From Candidatus Sphingomonas colombiensis (GTDB lineage: Bacteria; Pseudomonadota; Alphaproteobacteria; Sphingomonadales; Sphingomonadaceae), in the NCBI GenBank assembly GCA_029202845.1, contig CP119315.1, forward strand, positions 3,007,001-3,071,000: a stretch of DNA of 64,000 nucleotides, in the 5' to 3' direction. The number at the start of each line of letters is the position of its first letter. The first letter of the stretch is position 1. Made by a program: the position numbers and the translations under genes. Positions 30,114 to 37,774 of this stretch are shown one piece after another. The notes beneath the pieces were generated by a model. It ran no database searches. It saw only the letters and a list, made by a program, of their open reading frames with translations, and had not been told where the DNA came from.

Positions 30114-30469
30114 CTCTCTGTCCTTTCCGCGCGAGGCGGGTGTGCTGATTTAACGCGCGCCGCGCGCGCCGGTTTCTTGCGATCGCGATGAGATTTTCGT
30201 GCCGTGTCGATCAAGTTGCCGATATGGCGACGGCCGAGGAAGGCGGCAAGAAGGGCGATGCCGCCCGCGATCTTTCCGGGGTGACGCTTCGCCGCATCCA
30301 CGCTCGCGTCGAGTGCTCGCCCGCCGGTGTCGCTGATGCGCTCGATCGCTTCCTGCGCGACATGACGCGGAGCCAGCCGCATCTGGAGCACGCCCAAGGT
30401 TTCCGTCATCCTTTCCCGCGCATCGGCAACGCGGGCTTCGGCGCGATCGATGTCGGTCAGCTCAGTCAT
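30110..30469 (-). CDS. DUF3618 domain-containing protein
   Basis: A 119-residue protein starting at 30469 (MTELTDIDRAEARVADARE). The N-terminal helix with RERMTETLGVLQMRLAPRHV matches DUF3618, and a membrane segment (KIAGGIALLAAFLG) is followed by a very basic tail (RKSHRDRKKPARAARVK). The role is unknown. It overlaps the genes on both sides by 4 bp, so its synthesis is probably coupled to theirs. Confidence 0.72.
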   Translation of the reverse strand: MTELTDIDRAEARVADARERMTETLGVLQMRLAPRHVAQEAIERISDTGGRALDASVDAAKRHPGKIAGGIALLAAFLGRRHIGNLIDTARKSHRDRKKPARAARVKSAHPPRAERTER

Positions 30470-30810
30470 GGGCGCGGTGCCCGCTGGGAGAGCTTGCCCT
30501 TGCCGAGCAAGGCGAGCGTCGCGGCGATCAGCAGCACGACACCGCAAACGATCGCGGTTGCGATCCCGGTGCCGGTATGCGGCGCGATCGTCCCGATCAG
30601 CCCGACGAGCAACGCGATCAGCGCCGCAAGCGCCAGCAGCGCCGCCGCCGCGAACAGGATCGCCGCGTCACGAAAGAGCGCGACGCTGGTGCTGACGCGC
30701 GCCTTCATCAGGCCGATCTCGGCGCTGGCCACTTCGCGCGCGTCCCCGGCAAGCTGACTTACGAGATCAGCAATCCCGGCGTCGACAGTCGGACGATCCC
30801 CCTCCGCCAC
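30466..30810 (-). CDS. Phage holin family / YqjE-like (DUF1469) membrane protein
   Basis: A 114-residue inner-membrane protein with a GTG start. An N-terminal amphipathic helix (VSQLAGDAREVASAEIGLMK) precedes two membrane helices (about 52-77 and 82-103). This is the layout of YqjE-type putative Actinobacterial holin-X/holin superfamily III proteins. Despite the family name nothing here suggests a phage. In E. coli yqjE follows yqjD, and the same pairing is present here. Confidence 0.78.
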   Translation of the reverse strand: MAEGDRPTVDAGIADLVSQLAGDAREVASAEIGLMKARVSTSVALFRDAAILFAAAALLALAALIALLVGLIGTIAPHTGTGIATAIVCGVVLLIAATLALLGKGKLSQRAPRP

Positions 30811-30813
30811 GCG

Positions 30814-31302
30814 TCAGGTCCGGTCGCGCTGGTCCAGCCCGGCGGTGAGCAGGCGGGCGACAACAAAGCCGACCGCCGCCGCCGCGCCGATCGCGACGCC
30901 CGGGCTTTTGCGCACCAGATCGCGCGCGCTGTCGATCAACTCGTCGACACTGTGCTCGTCGAGATGGCTCGAGAAACCCTGCACCTTTTCGGCGGCGGTG
31001 CGGGCATATTGGCCATATTGCTCGCCCAGCTTGTCATCGACCTGACCGGCTGCATCGGTGAGCAGTTGCGAGAATTGTTCCAGCGCACTGGTGGCGCGGG
31101 CCTTGCCGTCCTCAGCGAGCCCGCGCGCCTTATCGCCTGCTTGTTCGCGAAACTTGGCGGTATTGTCCGTCAACGCCTGCTTCGCGTCCGTGAAACGCCG
31201 GCCATCGCCATTCTTGAGAGAATCGGCCGCTTGCGCCGTGGCATCGCTGGACGCGGGCGTCACGTCGCTGTCGGTCATGGGCTTAAGCGGGGTATCGGAC
31301 AT
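30814..31302 (-). CDS. DUF883/YqjD-type protein, first gene of the membrane cluster
   Basis: The start at 31302 (MSDTPLKPMTDSDVTPASS) gives 162 residues. The N-terminal 30 residues are disordered-looking, residues 35-125 are a charged helix, and the C terminus is a single anchor helix (GVAIGAAAAVGFVVARLLTAG). The sequence DELIDSARDLVRKSPGVAIG strongly resembles YqjD/ElaB, with the membrane anchor near the end as in E. coli. Three nt separate its stop from the next gene. The promoter would lie in the 134-bp gap divergent from eno. Confidence 0.75.
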   Translation of the reverse strand: MSDTPLKPMTDSDVTPASSDATAQAADSLKNGDGRRFTDAKQALTDNTAKFREQAGDKARGLAEDGKARATSALEQFSQLLTDAAGQVDDKLGEQYGQYARTAAEKVQGFSSHLDEHSVDELIDSARDLVRKSPGVAIGAAAAVGFVVARLLTAGLDQRDRT

Positions 31303-31436
31303 CGTCGAAATCCTTCCTTGGTCACCATGACAACCCCGTCCCATGCGCGGAGGTTCCATCGTGAATTGCAGCCCGGCGGCCGCACGGTTAGAGGCAGCGC
31401 GAACCGCTATTCTCTCCATCGTAGAAGGATCGTTTC

Positions 31437-32719
31437 GTGACAGCAATCATCGACGTCCATGGCCGCACTATCCTCGACAGCCGAGGCAACCCCACCGTCG
31501 AAGTGGACGTGCTGCTGGAGGACGGCAGCTTTGGGCGCGCCGCGGTCCCTTCCGGCGCCTCCACCGGCGCGCATGAAGCCGTGGAGAAGCGCGACGGCGA
31601 CAAGTCGCGCTGGCTCGGCAAGGGCGTCGATCAGGCGGTGGATAACGTCAACGGCGAGATCGCCGAGGCGATCGTCGGCTTCGATGCCGAGGATCAGATG
31701 GAGCTGGATCTACGCGCTGATCGAACTCGACGGCACGGAGAACAAGGGGCGGCTCGGCGCTAACGCGATCCTCGGCGTCAGCCTCGCGGTGGCGAAGGCG
31801 GCCGCGGATGCGCGCGGTCTGCCGCTCTATCGCTATGTCGGCGGCCCGGCGGCGCATGTCCTGCCGGTGCCGATGATGAACATCATCAACGGCGGCGAAC
31901 ACGCCGACAATCCGATCGATTTCCAGGAATTCATGATCATGCCGGTCGGGGCGGAGAACATCGTCGAGGCGGTGCGCTGCGGTGCGGAGATCTTCCACAC
32001 GCTCAAGAAGGGGCTGCACGAAAAGGGCCTCGCCACGGCAGTGGGCGACGAGGGCGGTTTCGCGCCGAACCTTGCCAGCACGACCGATGCGCTGGACTTC
32101 ATCATGACCTCGATCGAGCGCGCTGGATACAAGCCCGGCGAGGACGTGATGCTGGCGCTGGATTGCGCGGCGACCGAATTCTTCAAGGACGGCAAGTATG
32201 TCATCGCGGGTGAGGGCAAGACGCTCGAGCCCGGCGCCATGGCCGATTATCTCGCCGATCTCGTCGCGCGCTATCCGATCCTCTCGATCGAGGACGGCAT
32301 GGCCGAAGACGATTTCGAGGGCTGGAAGGCGCTGACCGATGCGGTTGGCGGCAAGGTTCAGCTTGTCGGCGACGATCTGTTCGTAACCAACCCGAAGCGG
32401 CTGCGTGACGGCATCTCGCGCGGGCTGGCCAATTCGACTGCTGGTGAAGGTTAATCAGATCGGCACGCTGACCGAGACGCTGGAGGCGATTCGGATCGCC
32501 GAGCGTGCCGGCTATACCGCCGTGATGAGCCACCGTTCGGGCGAGACCGAGGACGCGACCATCGCCGATCTCGCGGTCGCGACGAATTGCGGCCAGATCA
32601 AAACCGGCAGCCTCGCGCGTTCGGATCGGCTGGCCAAATACAACCAGTTGATTCGTATCGAAGAAGAGCTTGGCCATGTCGCGCATTATGCCGGCCGCGA
32701 CGTGCTCAGGAATCGCTGA
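31437..32719 (+). CDS. eno: Enolase (phosphopyruvate hydratase), two apparent frameshifts
   Basis: Glycolytic enzyme that interconverts 2-phosphoglycerate and phosphoenolpyruvate. The GTG start at 31437 has GAAGGA upstream. Signature segments are spread over three frames: TILDSRGNPTVEVDV and GASTGAHEA in the first; GANAILGVSLAVAKAAA, VPMMNIINGGEHADN and LSIEDGMAEDDFEGW in the second; LLVKVNQIGTLTETLEA and MSHRSGETEDATIADLAV in the third. The frame changes at about 31710 and 32437 are each explained by one extra base (GGATC|TACGCG and TTCG|A|CTGCTG). Corrected, the protein has about 426 residues, the family norm. Enolase is almost always essential, so errors in the sequence are the likeliest explanation. 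Confidence 0.93.
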
Positions 32720-32762
32720 AACAACTTGATAAACGGCCGGTTTCGCGCGAGAAAGCTCGTTA

Positions 32763-33077
32763 ATGCGTCGCCGGCCGTCAACCTTTCTTGTAACGCTGAA
32801 GCGCGCGGCTCTTCCGGCCGCCGCGCTCACCGTCATGGCCTTCTTCGGCATCTATGCCGTCGCGGGGCCAAATGGCGTGCTCGCACTCGGCGATTACAAG
32901 CGACAGCTGGTGAAGCGCGAGCATGATTATGCCCAGCTCGATCAGCGCCGGCTGATGCTGCGCAACCGCGTCGCGTTGCTCGATCCGCGCCACGCCAATC
33001 CCGATATGGTTGACGAGCTGGTGCGTCGTGAGCTGAACGTCGCGCATCCCGACGAAGTGATCGTCCCACTCCGCTAA
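32763..33077 (+). CDS. ftsB: Septum formation initiator family protein FtsB
   Basis: Small bitopic division protein that joins FtsL and FtsQ at the septum. The 104 residues contain a basic N terminus, one membrane helix (LPAAALTVMAFFGIYAVAG) and a periplasmic coiled coil (KRQLVKREHDYAQLDQRRLM), then the short conserved segment VDELVRRELNVAHPDEVI. It follows eno by 43 bp, as in other sphingomonads, and converges with the DHA2 transporter gene. Confidence 0.88.
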   Translation: MRRRPSTFLVTLKRAALPAAALTVMAFFGIYAVAGPNGVLALGDYKRQLVKREHDYAQLDQRRLMLRNRVALLDPRHANPDMVDELVRRELNVAHPDEVIVPLR

Positions 33078-33088
33078 GCGGCAATGCC

Positions 33089-34486
33089 TCAGTAGCGCGT
33101 CTGCCGCAGCGTCGGGATTTCGTCCCGCGTTTCGGCGAGCGACGGATTGCGGATCGAGGGGCGTAGCCGCGCGATGCTGCACAGGCCCGCGATCAGCGCG
33201 AAGCCGGCCGAGATCATCGGCGGTACGCGCCCGGTGCCGACGCCGAATGCGAGCAGCGCCGCCACCAGCGTCGCACCCGTCGTCTGGCCGGTCAGGCGGA
33301 CAGTGGAGACCAAGCCGCCAGCCGCGGCCGCCCGCTCACGCGGGGCCGAGCCGATGATCAGCCGGGCGTTCGGCGGCAGGTAAGTGCCGAAGCCGGAGCC
33401 GCACAGCGCCATGCGCCATGCTACGTCGAAAAAGGTCGGATGCGCCGGCATGAACGCGATCAACACCAATGCGATGACCGACACCACCATGCCGATCCCG
33501 CCGAGCAGGCCAGCGGGAACGCGATCGGAAAGATAGCCGGCAAGCGGCGCGACGATCATATTGGTCATCGGCCATGGCGCGATCATCGCACCGATCTCCG
33601 CCGCCGAAAATCCCAGCTCCTGCAATCGGAACGGGGTGGAGATCAGCAGCGTCATGGACGCGGTAAAGGCGATGAAGCCGCCGATCGCGCTCAACCCCAG
33701 CACGGGGCGTGCGAGCAGATCGACCGGCAGGATCGGATTGGCCTCGCGGCGCTGGCTGCGCACGAAGGTGAACCCGACGATGATGCCGGTCAGCACGATC
33801 GCGGCGGACACGACCGGGCTGTCGCCGTGAACGCCGCTTTCCAGCCCACCGATAATCAGGCCGAACATCGCGGCGCAGGTGATCGCCGCCGTCACGTCGA
33901 ACGAGGCATGGCGTGGCGCGGGATCGGGGATCGCGCGCCCGAGCAACAAGCTGACGATCGCGAAGGGAATCGCGCTTGCGAACACCCATGGCCATGGCGC
34001 GAATGCCAGCACGATGCCGCCGATGGTCGGCGCGGCGGCGGCCGAACTGGTCACCACCACCGAATTGATCGCAAGCCCGCGCCCGAGCTGGTTCGATGGA
34101 TAGATCTGCCGGATCAATGCGGAGGAGACGCTCAGCACCCCGGCTGCTCCCAGTGCCTGCACCGCGCGCACGATCAGCAAGAACGGCAGGCTTTTGGCGA
34201 AGAAGCACAAAAGCGTCGCGATCGTGAAGATCAACTGCCCGCCCTGATACGTTCGCTTCAGCCCGATCCGCTCGCCCAGCCCGGCAAAGGGCAGCAACAG
34301 CATCACCAGCATCACCTGATAAACGGTGACGATCGACACGACAGAACTGTGCTCCACGCCCAGATCATGCGCGATGGTCGGCAACGCGACATTGGCGACA
34401 CCGCCATCGATGACGACAAGCGCTGATCCGAAGGACATCGCGGCGATCGCGGCGTAACGCCGCGGGAGAGGGAGGCCGTCGTGCAT
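33089..34486 (-). CDS. MFS transporter, DHA2 (EmrB/QacA-like) family
   Basis: A 465-residue inner-membrane transporter with about 14 hydrophobic segments, as expected for the drug:H+ antiporter-2 family. The N-terminal signature VVIDGGVANVALPTIAHDLG is the DHA2 motif, and LGERIGLKRTYQGG corresponds to the loop 2-3 motif. Substrate is unknown; export of toxic compounds is the common role. It is divergent from the prolyl oligopeptidase gene, and no adjacent membrane-fusion partner (EmrA) or regulator is seen. Confidence 0.88.
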   Translation of the reverse strand: MHDGLPLPRRYAAIAAMSFGSALVVIDGGVANVALPTIAHDLGVEHSSVVSIVTVYQVMLVMLLLPFAGLGERIGLKRTYQGGQLIFTIATLLCFFAKSLPFLLIVRAVQALGAAGVLSVSSALIRQIYPSNQLGRGLAINSVVVTSSAAAAPTIGGIVLAFAPWPWVFASAIPFAIVSLLLGRAIPDPAPRHASFDVTAAITCAAMFGLIIGGLESGVHGDSPVVSAAIVLTGIIVGFTFVRSQRREANPILPVDLLARPVLGLSAIGGFIAFTASMTLLISTPFRLQELGFSAAEIGAMIAPWPMTNMIVAPLAGYLSDRVPAGLLGGIGMVVSVIALVLIAFMPAHPTFFDVAWRMALCGSGFGTYLPPNARLIIGSAPRERAAAAGGLVSTVRLTGQTTGATLVAALLAFGVGTGRVPPMISAGFALIAGLCSIARLRPSIRNPSLAETRDEIPTLRQTRY

Positions 34487-34561
34487 TACATTCCTCGATA
34501 GCGCCGATTGCGATCATCGCAATCGCTTGGCATGACGCTTTTTTTGAGGAGCGCTTCGCCG

Positions 34562-36661
34562 ATGCGTCATCTCACGCTGGCTTTCTGCCTCGTTGCCCTT
34601 GCCGCCGGACCGGCGCTCGCGCAGACGAAAAAGATGACGGACGATCCCTATATCTGGCTCGAAGACAAGGACGGCGCCAAGCCCCTCGCCTGGGTTGAGA
34701 GCGAAAATGCGCGCGCGCTGGCTCGGCTGGAGAGCGATTCGCGTTTCCGCACTTATTATGACGAGGCGTTCGCCATCGCATCGGCCAAGGATCGCATCCC
34801 GATGCCGGAGCAGGTGGGCGGGCGTATCCTGAATTTCTGGCGCGATGCGGAGCATCCGCAAGGCATCTGGCGCTGGACGAGCGAGGCGGATTACGCCGCC
34901 GCTTCGCCTGAATGGACCACGTTGCTCGATCTCGACGCGCTGTCGAAGGCGGAGGGCAAGAAGTGGGTGTGGAAGGGCGCGACCTGCCTTCAGCCCGAGG
35001 AGCGGCTGTGCCTCGTCCAGCTTTCCGAGGGCGGCGAGGATGCGGTGGAGCTGCGCGAGTTCGATCTCGTGACCGGCCGGTTCGTCGATGGCGGTTTCCA
35101 CCTGCCGACATCGAAACAGGGCGCGACCTGGATCGACAAGGACAGTTTGCTCGTCTCGCGCGATTGGGGGCAGGGGACGATGACCGCGTCCAGCTACCCC
35201 TTCGTGGTCAAGCTGGTGAAGCGGGGCCAGCCGCTCGATCAGGCGATCGAGGTTTTTCGCGGGCAGCAGGATGACCAGCTCGGCAGCTATGCCGGGACGT
35301 TGACCGACGCGGCCGGCAACCGGCTTGTGATGATCGAGCGGCGCAACACCTTCTTCGGCGGCGAAAAGTTCGTCTGGACGCCGGCCGGCACACGCAAGCT
35401 CGACGTGCCGGCACGGGCCTTCGCAAGCGGGATGGTCGATGGCCGGGTGGTTTTCGAGACGAGCGATCCGTGGGGCGACGTGGCCGCCGGCGCGATCGCC
35501 TGGGTGCCGTTGGCGGAGTTGAACGCGGGCAAGCTCAGTCCCCGCGTGCTGTTCGCGCCCGATGCGCGGCAATCGGTGCAGGGGGTGGCGACGACGCGCG
35601 ATCGGGTGCTCGTCACCTATATCGACAATGTGCGCGGGCGGCTGGCGAGCTTTGCGGCGTCCGGCGACGGCTGGCGACAGACCGCGCTGCCGGTGCCGGA
35701 AAACATGAGCGTCGGCATCGTCAGCACCACTGATCGCAGCGACAAAGCCTTTGTCGCGATCAATGGCTTCGCCACGCCGACGATCCTCGCCGCGGTGGAT
35801 GCGGCGACGGCAGACGCGCCGGTCACCCTCAAGACCTTGCCCGCGCGGTTCGACGCGACGGGCGTGAAGGTCGAGCAATATGAGGCGGTGTCGAGCGACG
35901 GCACGAAGGTGCCCTATTTCGTCGTGCTGCCGAAAGACGCGAAGCTCGATGGTACCATGCCGACGCTGATGACGGCTTATGGCGGGTTCGAGCTTGCGCG
36001 GTTGCCGACCTATCTCGGCGCGACCGGCAAGATCTGGACGGAGCAGGGCGGGGCGTTCGTGCTCGCCAATATCCGGGGCGGCGGCGAATTCGGGCCGAAA
36101 TGGCATGACGCGGGCCGCAAGACCAAGCGGCAGATCATCTATGACGATTTCGCTGCGGTCGCGCGGGATCTGTTCGCGCGCAAGATCACCAGCACCAGAA
36201 AACTGGGCATTTATGGCGGGTCGAACGGTGGCTTGCTGATGGGGGTCGAACTCACCCAGCACCCCGAATTGTGGAATGCGGTGACCATCCAGGTGCCGCT
36301 GCTCGATATGATGCGTTACGAGAAGATCGCGGCGGGCGCCTCATGGGTGGACGAATATGGTTCGGTCAGCGTACCAGCGGAACGCGCCTTTCTTGAAAAA
36401 ATATCGCCTTATAACAATCTAAAGCGCGGCGTTGCTTATCCGGAACCTTATATCTGGACGACAACCAAGGACGATCGCGTCGGGCCGCAGCACGCGCGCA
36501 AATTCGCGGCGCGGATGAAGGAATATGGGCTGCCATATCTGTTTTATGAGGATATTGCGGGCGGACATTCTGGAGATGCGGATATCGCGCAGGGCGCACG
36601 ATTGCAGGCGCTTCAGATGGTTTATTTCAGCCAGCGGCTGATTTGGCCGGCAACAAAATAA
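34562..36661 (+). CDS. Prolyl oligopeptidase family serine peptidase (S9A)
   Basis: A 699-residue exported endopeptidase that cuts short peptides after proline. It has a Sec signal peptide (LTLAFCLVALAAGPALAQ) and the start at 34562; the frame is open upstream but not conserved. An N-terminal segment (DDPYIWLEDKDG) and seven-bladed propeller (about 90-430) are followed by the hydrolase domain. Triad residues are Ser in YGGSNGG (about 553), Asp in KDDRVGP (about 636) and His in GGHSGD (about 668). It is intact, unlike the S9 gene at the start of the window. Confidence 0.92.
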   Translation: MRHLTLAFCLVALAAGPALAQTKKMTDDPYIWLEDKDGAKPLAWVESENARALARLESDSRFRTYYDEAFAIASAKDRIPMPEQVGGRILNFWRDAEHPQGIWRWTSEADYAAASPEWTTLLDLDALSKAEGKKWVWKGATCLQPEERLCLVQLSEGGEDAVELREFDLVTGRFVDGGFHLPTSKQGATWIDKDSLLVSRDWGQGTMTASSYPFVVKLVKRGQPLDQAIEVFRGQQDDQLGSYAGTLTDAAGNRLVMIERRNTFFGGEKFVWTPAGTRKLDVPARAFASGMVDGRVVFETSDPWGDVAAGAIAWVPLAELNAGKLSPRVLFAPDARQSVQGVATTRDRVLVTYIDNVRGRLASFAASGDGWRQTALPVPENMSVGIVSTTDRSDKAFVAINGFATPTILAAVDAATADAPVTLKTLPARFDATGVKVEQYEAVSSDGTKVPYFVVLPKDAKLDGTMPTLMTAYGGFELARLPTYLGATGKIWTEQGGAFVLANIRGGGEFGPKWHDAGRKTKRQIIYDDFAAVARDLFARKITSTRKLGIYGGSNGGLLMGVELTQHPELWNAVTIQVPLLDMMRYEKIAAGASWVDEYGSVSVPAERAFLEKISPYNNLKRGVAYPEPYIWTTTKDDRVGPQHARKFAARMKEYGLPYLFYEDIAGGHSGDADIAQGARLQALQMVYFSQRLIWPATK

Positions 36662-36702
36662 GCTAGCAAAGGTTATTGCTGCATCGCAGCAGAGCAATTA
36701 AT

Positions 36703-37056
36703 ATGACCGACATGAAGCTCAATTCCGAGGAGGATCGCGTGGCCTCCGCCCCCCCGGCGGGAATGCCGATCGTGTTCGAGGCAATCGTCAAGCGTCAGGC
36801 GCTGGCGGCGACCTATAATCGCGGCTCGATCACGATCGCTCCGCATGTCGTCTATACCAAACATGGTGAGTTGTACGTCGATGCGATCACGCTCGATCGT
36901 GACGGCAAGCCGCCGCGCGAAGAGAAGATCGGCGCGTTCAAGATCGCCGGCCTTGGTGGCTTGCGGATGACACCGCGCCGCTTCGAAGCATCCGAATTGT
37001 TCGATCCGTCCGACGCGCGCTACGCTGGCGTGACGTTGCTCGCGATCGAGCGCTGA
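36703..37056 (+). CDS. Conserved hypothetical protein, possibly WYL-like fold
   Basis: A 117-residue cytosolic protein starting at 36703 (MTDMKLNSEEDR). Notable segments are VFEAIVKRQALAATYNRGS and HVVYTKHGELYVDAITL, then FKIAGLGGLRM. These recall the WYL fold (basic strand, GELY strand, FKI strand) but without a helix-turn-helix, so WYL similarity is a guess. I know similar proteins only from sphingomonads. It follows the S9A peptidase gene by 41 bp and ends at a strong hairpin. Confidence 0.6.
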   Translation: MTDMKLNSEEDRVASAPPAGMPIVFEAIVKRQALAATYNRGSITIAPHVVYTKHGELYVDAITLDRDGKPPREEKIGAFKIAGLGGLRMTPRRFEASELFDPSDARYAGVTLLAIER

Positions 37057-37112
37057 GCTTCGTCCTCGGTCCGAAAGGCCGATGGAACAGCTGAAATTTG
37101 CTGAAACCGTGC

Positions 37113-37150
37113 CCGGCACCGGATGCGCTCCATGTCGCATCCGGTGCCGG
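37113..37150. terminator. Perfect 15-bp hairpin between convergent genes
   Basis: CCGGCACCGGATGCG (37113-37127) pairs perfectly with CGCATCCGGTGCCGG (37136-37150) around an 8-nt loop. It lies just past the stop of the minus-strand glycine-zipper gene and 57 bp after the plus-strand hypothetical. It is a probable bidirectional terminator, without a T-run. Confidence 0.65.
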
Positions 37151-37156
37151 CGCGTA

Positions 37157-37684
37157 TCATTGGCAGCGCAACGACGAGTTCTTCTGGTCGATCGACTTGC
37201 CCGCCAATGCGCCCGCCGCACCGCCCAGCAAGGTGCCGACGATACGGCTGCGGCCGCCATCGATCACATTGCCTAGGATGCCGCCGACCGCACCACCGAC
37301 CACAAGCCCGGTCGTGCCGTCGCTGCGCTTGCAATAATAACGGCCGTCGTTCCCGGAATAGACGCGCTCATCGGTGCCCATCGCGCGCTCCTGATATTGC
37401 GTGCCGCCACGATAGTAGCGCGACGGATCGTAACCGTTTTCGTCGCGCCAGCCCTCGCTGCCGTTATAGCCGTTGTCTGCGCGCGGCGGCGGGTAGCCGC
37501 CCGGATTGCGGCGCGAAATCTGAATGTAGCGATCATATTCCTGACGGAACACATTCAGTTCTCGATCGAAACGATCCTGCGCCGCGCGGAAACGCGCTTC
37601 GTCAGCGGAAGATTGCGCCAGCGCGGGCATCGCGCCGGTGAGGCTGGCGGCGACAAGGGTCGCGCCTAGAAACCGGGTAAGCAT
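37157..37684 (-). CDS. Glycine zipper 2TM domain-containing exported protein
   Basis: A 175-residue envelope protein with a signal peptide (TRFLGATLVAASLTGAMPALA) and start at 37684. The middle is hydrophilic and rich in Arg, Tyr, Gly and Asn. The C terminus holds two glycine-zipper segments (GGAVGGILGNVI and GTLLGGAAGALAG), like the rickettsial 17-kDa antigen family, and a lone conserved Cys lies in YYCKRSDG. No lipobox is visible. The function is unknown; such proteins are often stress-related. Confidence 0.8.
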   Translation of the reverse strand: MLTRFLGATLVAASLTGAMPALAQSSADEARFRAAQDRFDRELNVFRQEYDRYIQISRRNPGGYPPPRADNGYNGSEGWRDENGYDPSRYYRGGTQYQERAMGTDERVYSGNDGRYYCKRSDGTTGLVVGGAVGGILGNVIDGGRSRIVGTLLGGAAGALAGKSIDQKNSSLRCQ

Positions 37685-37774
37685 TTTCGAAAACCTCCCT
37701 GGCCCGGATCGGGCGAACATGAATTATTGTGCCGCAACCGTATCTTTCCTGAACGGCTCGGAAAAACGGAAAAT

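Noticed and set aside
29622..30191. Long open frames on the plus strand opposite the YqjD-like gene
   Set aside because: They are antisense shadows of a GC-rich gene, with Arg/Gly-rich composition, no conserved motif and no ribosome-binding site.
30466..30810. Prophage remnant suggested by the 'phage holin family' name
   Set aside because: The protein is YqjE-like, in a cluster with YqjD-type and DUF3618 genes, and no phage gene, lysin or integrase is near.
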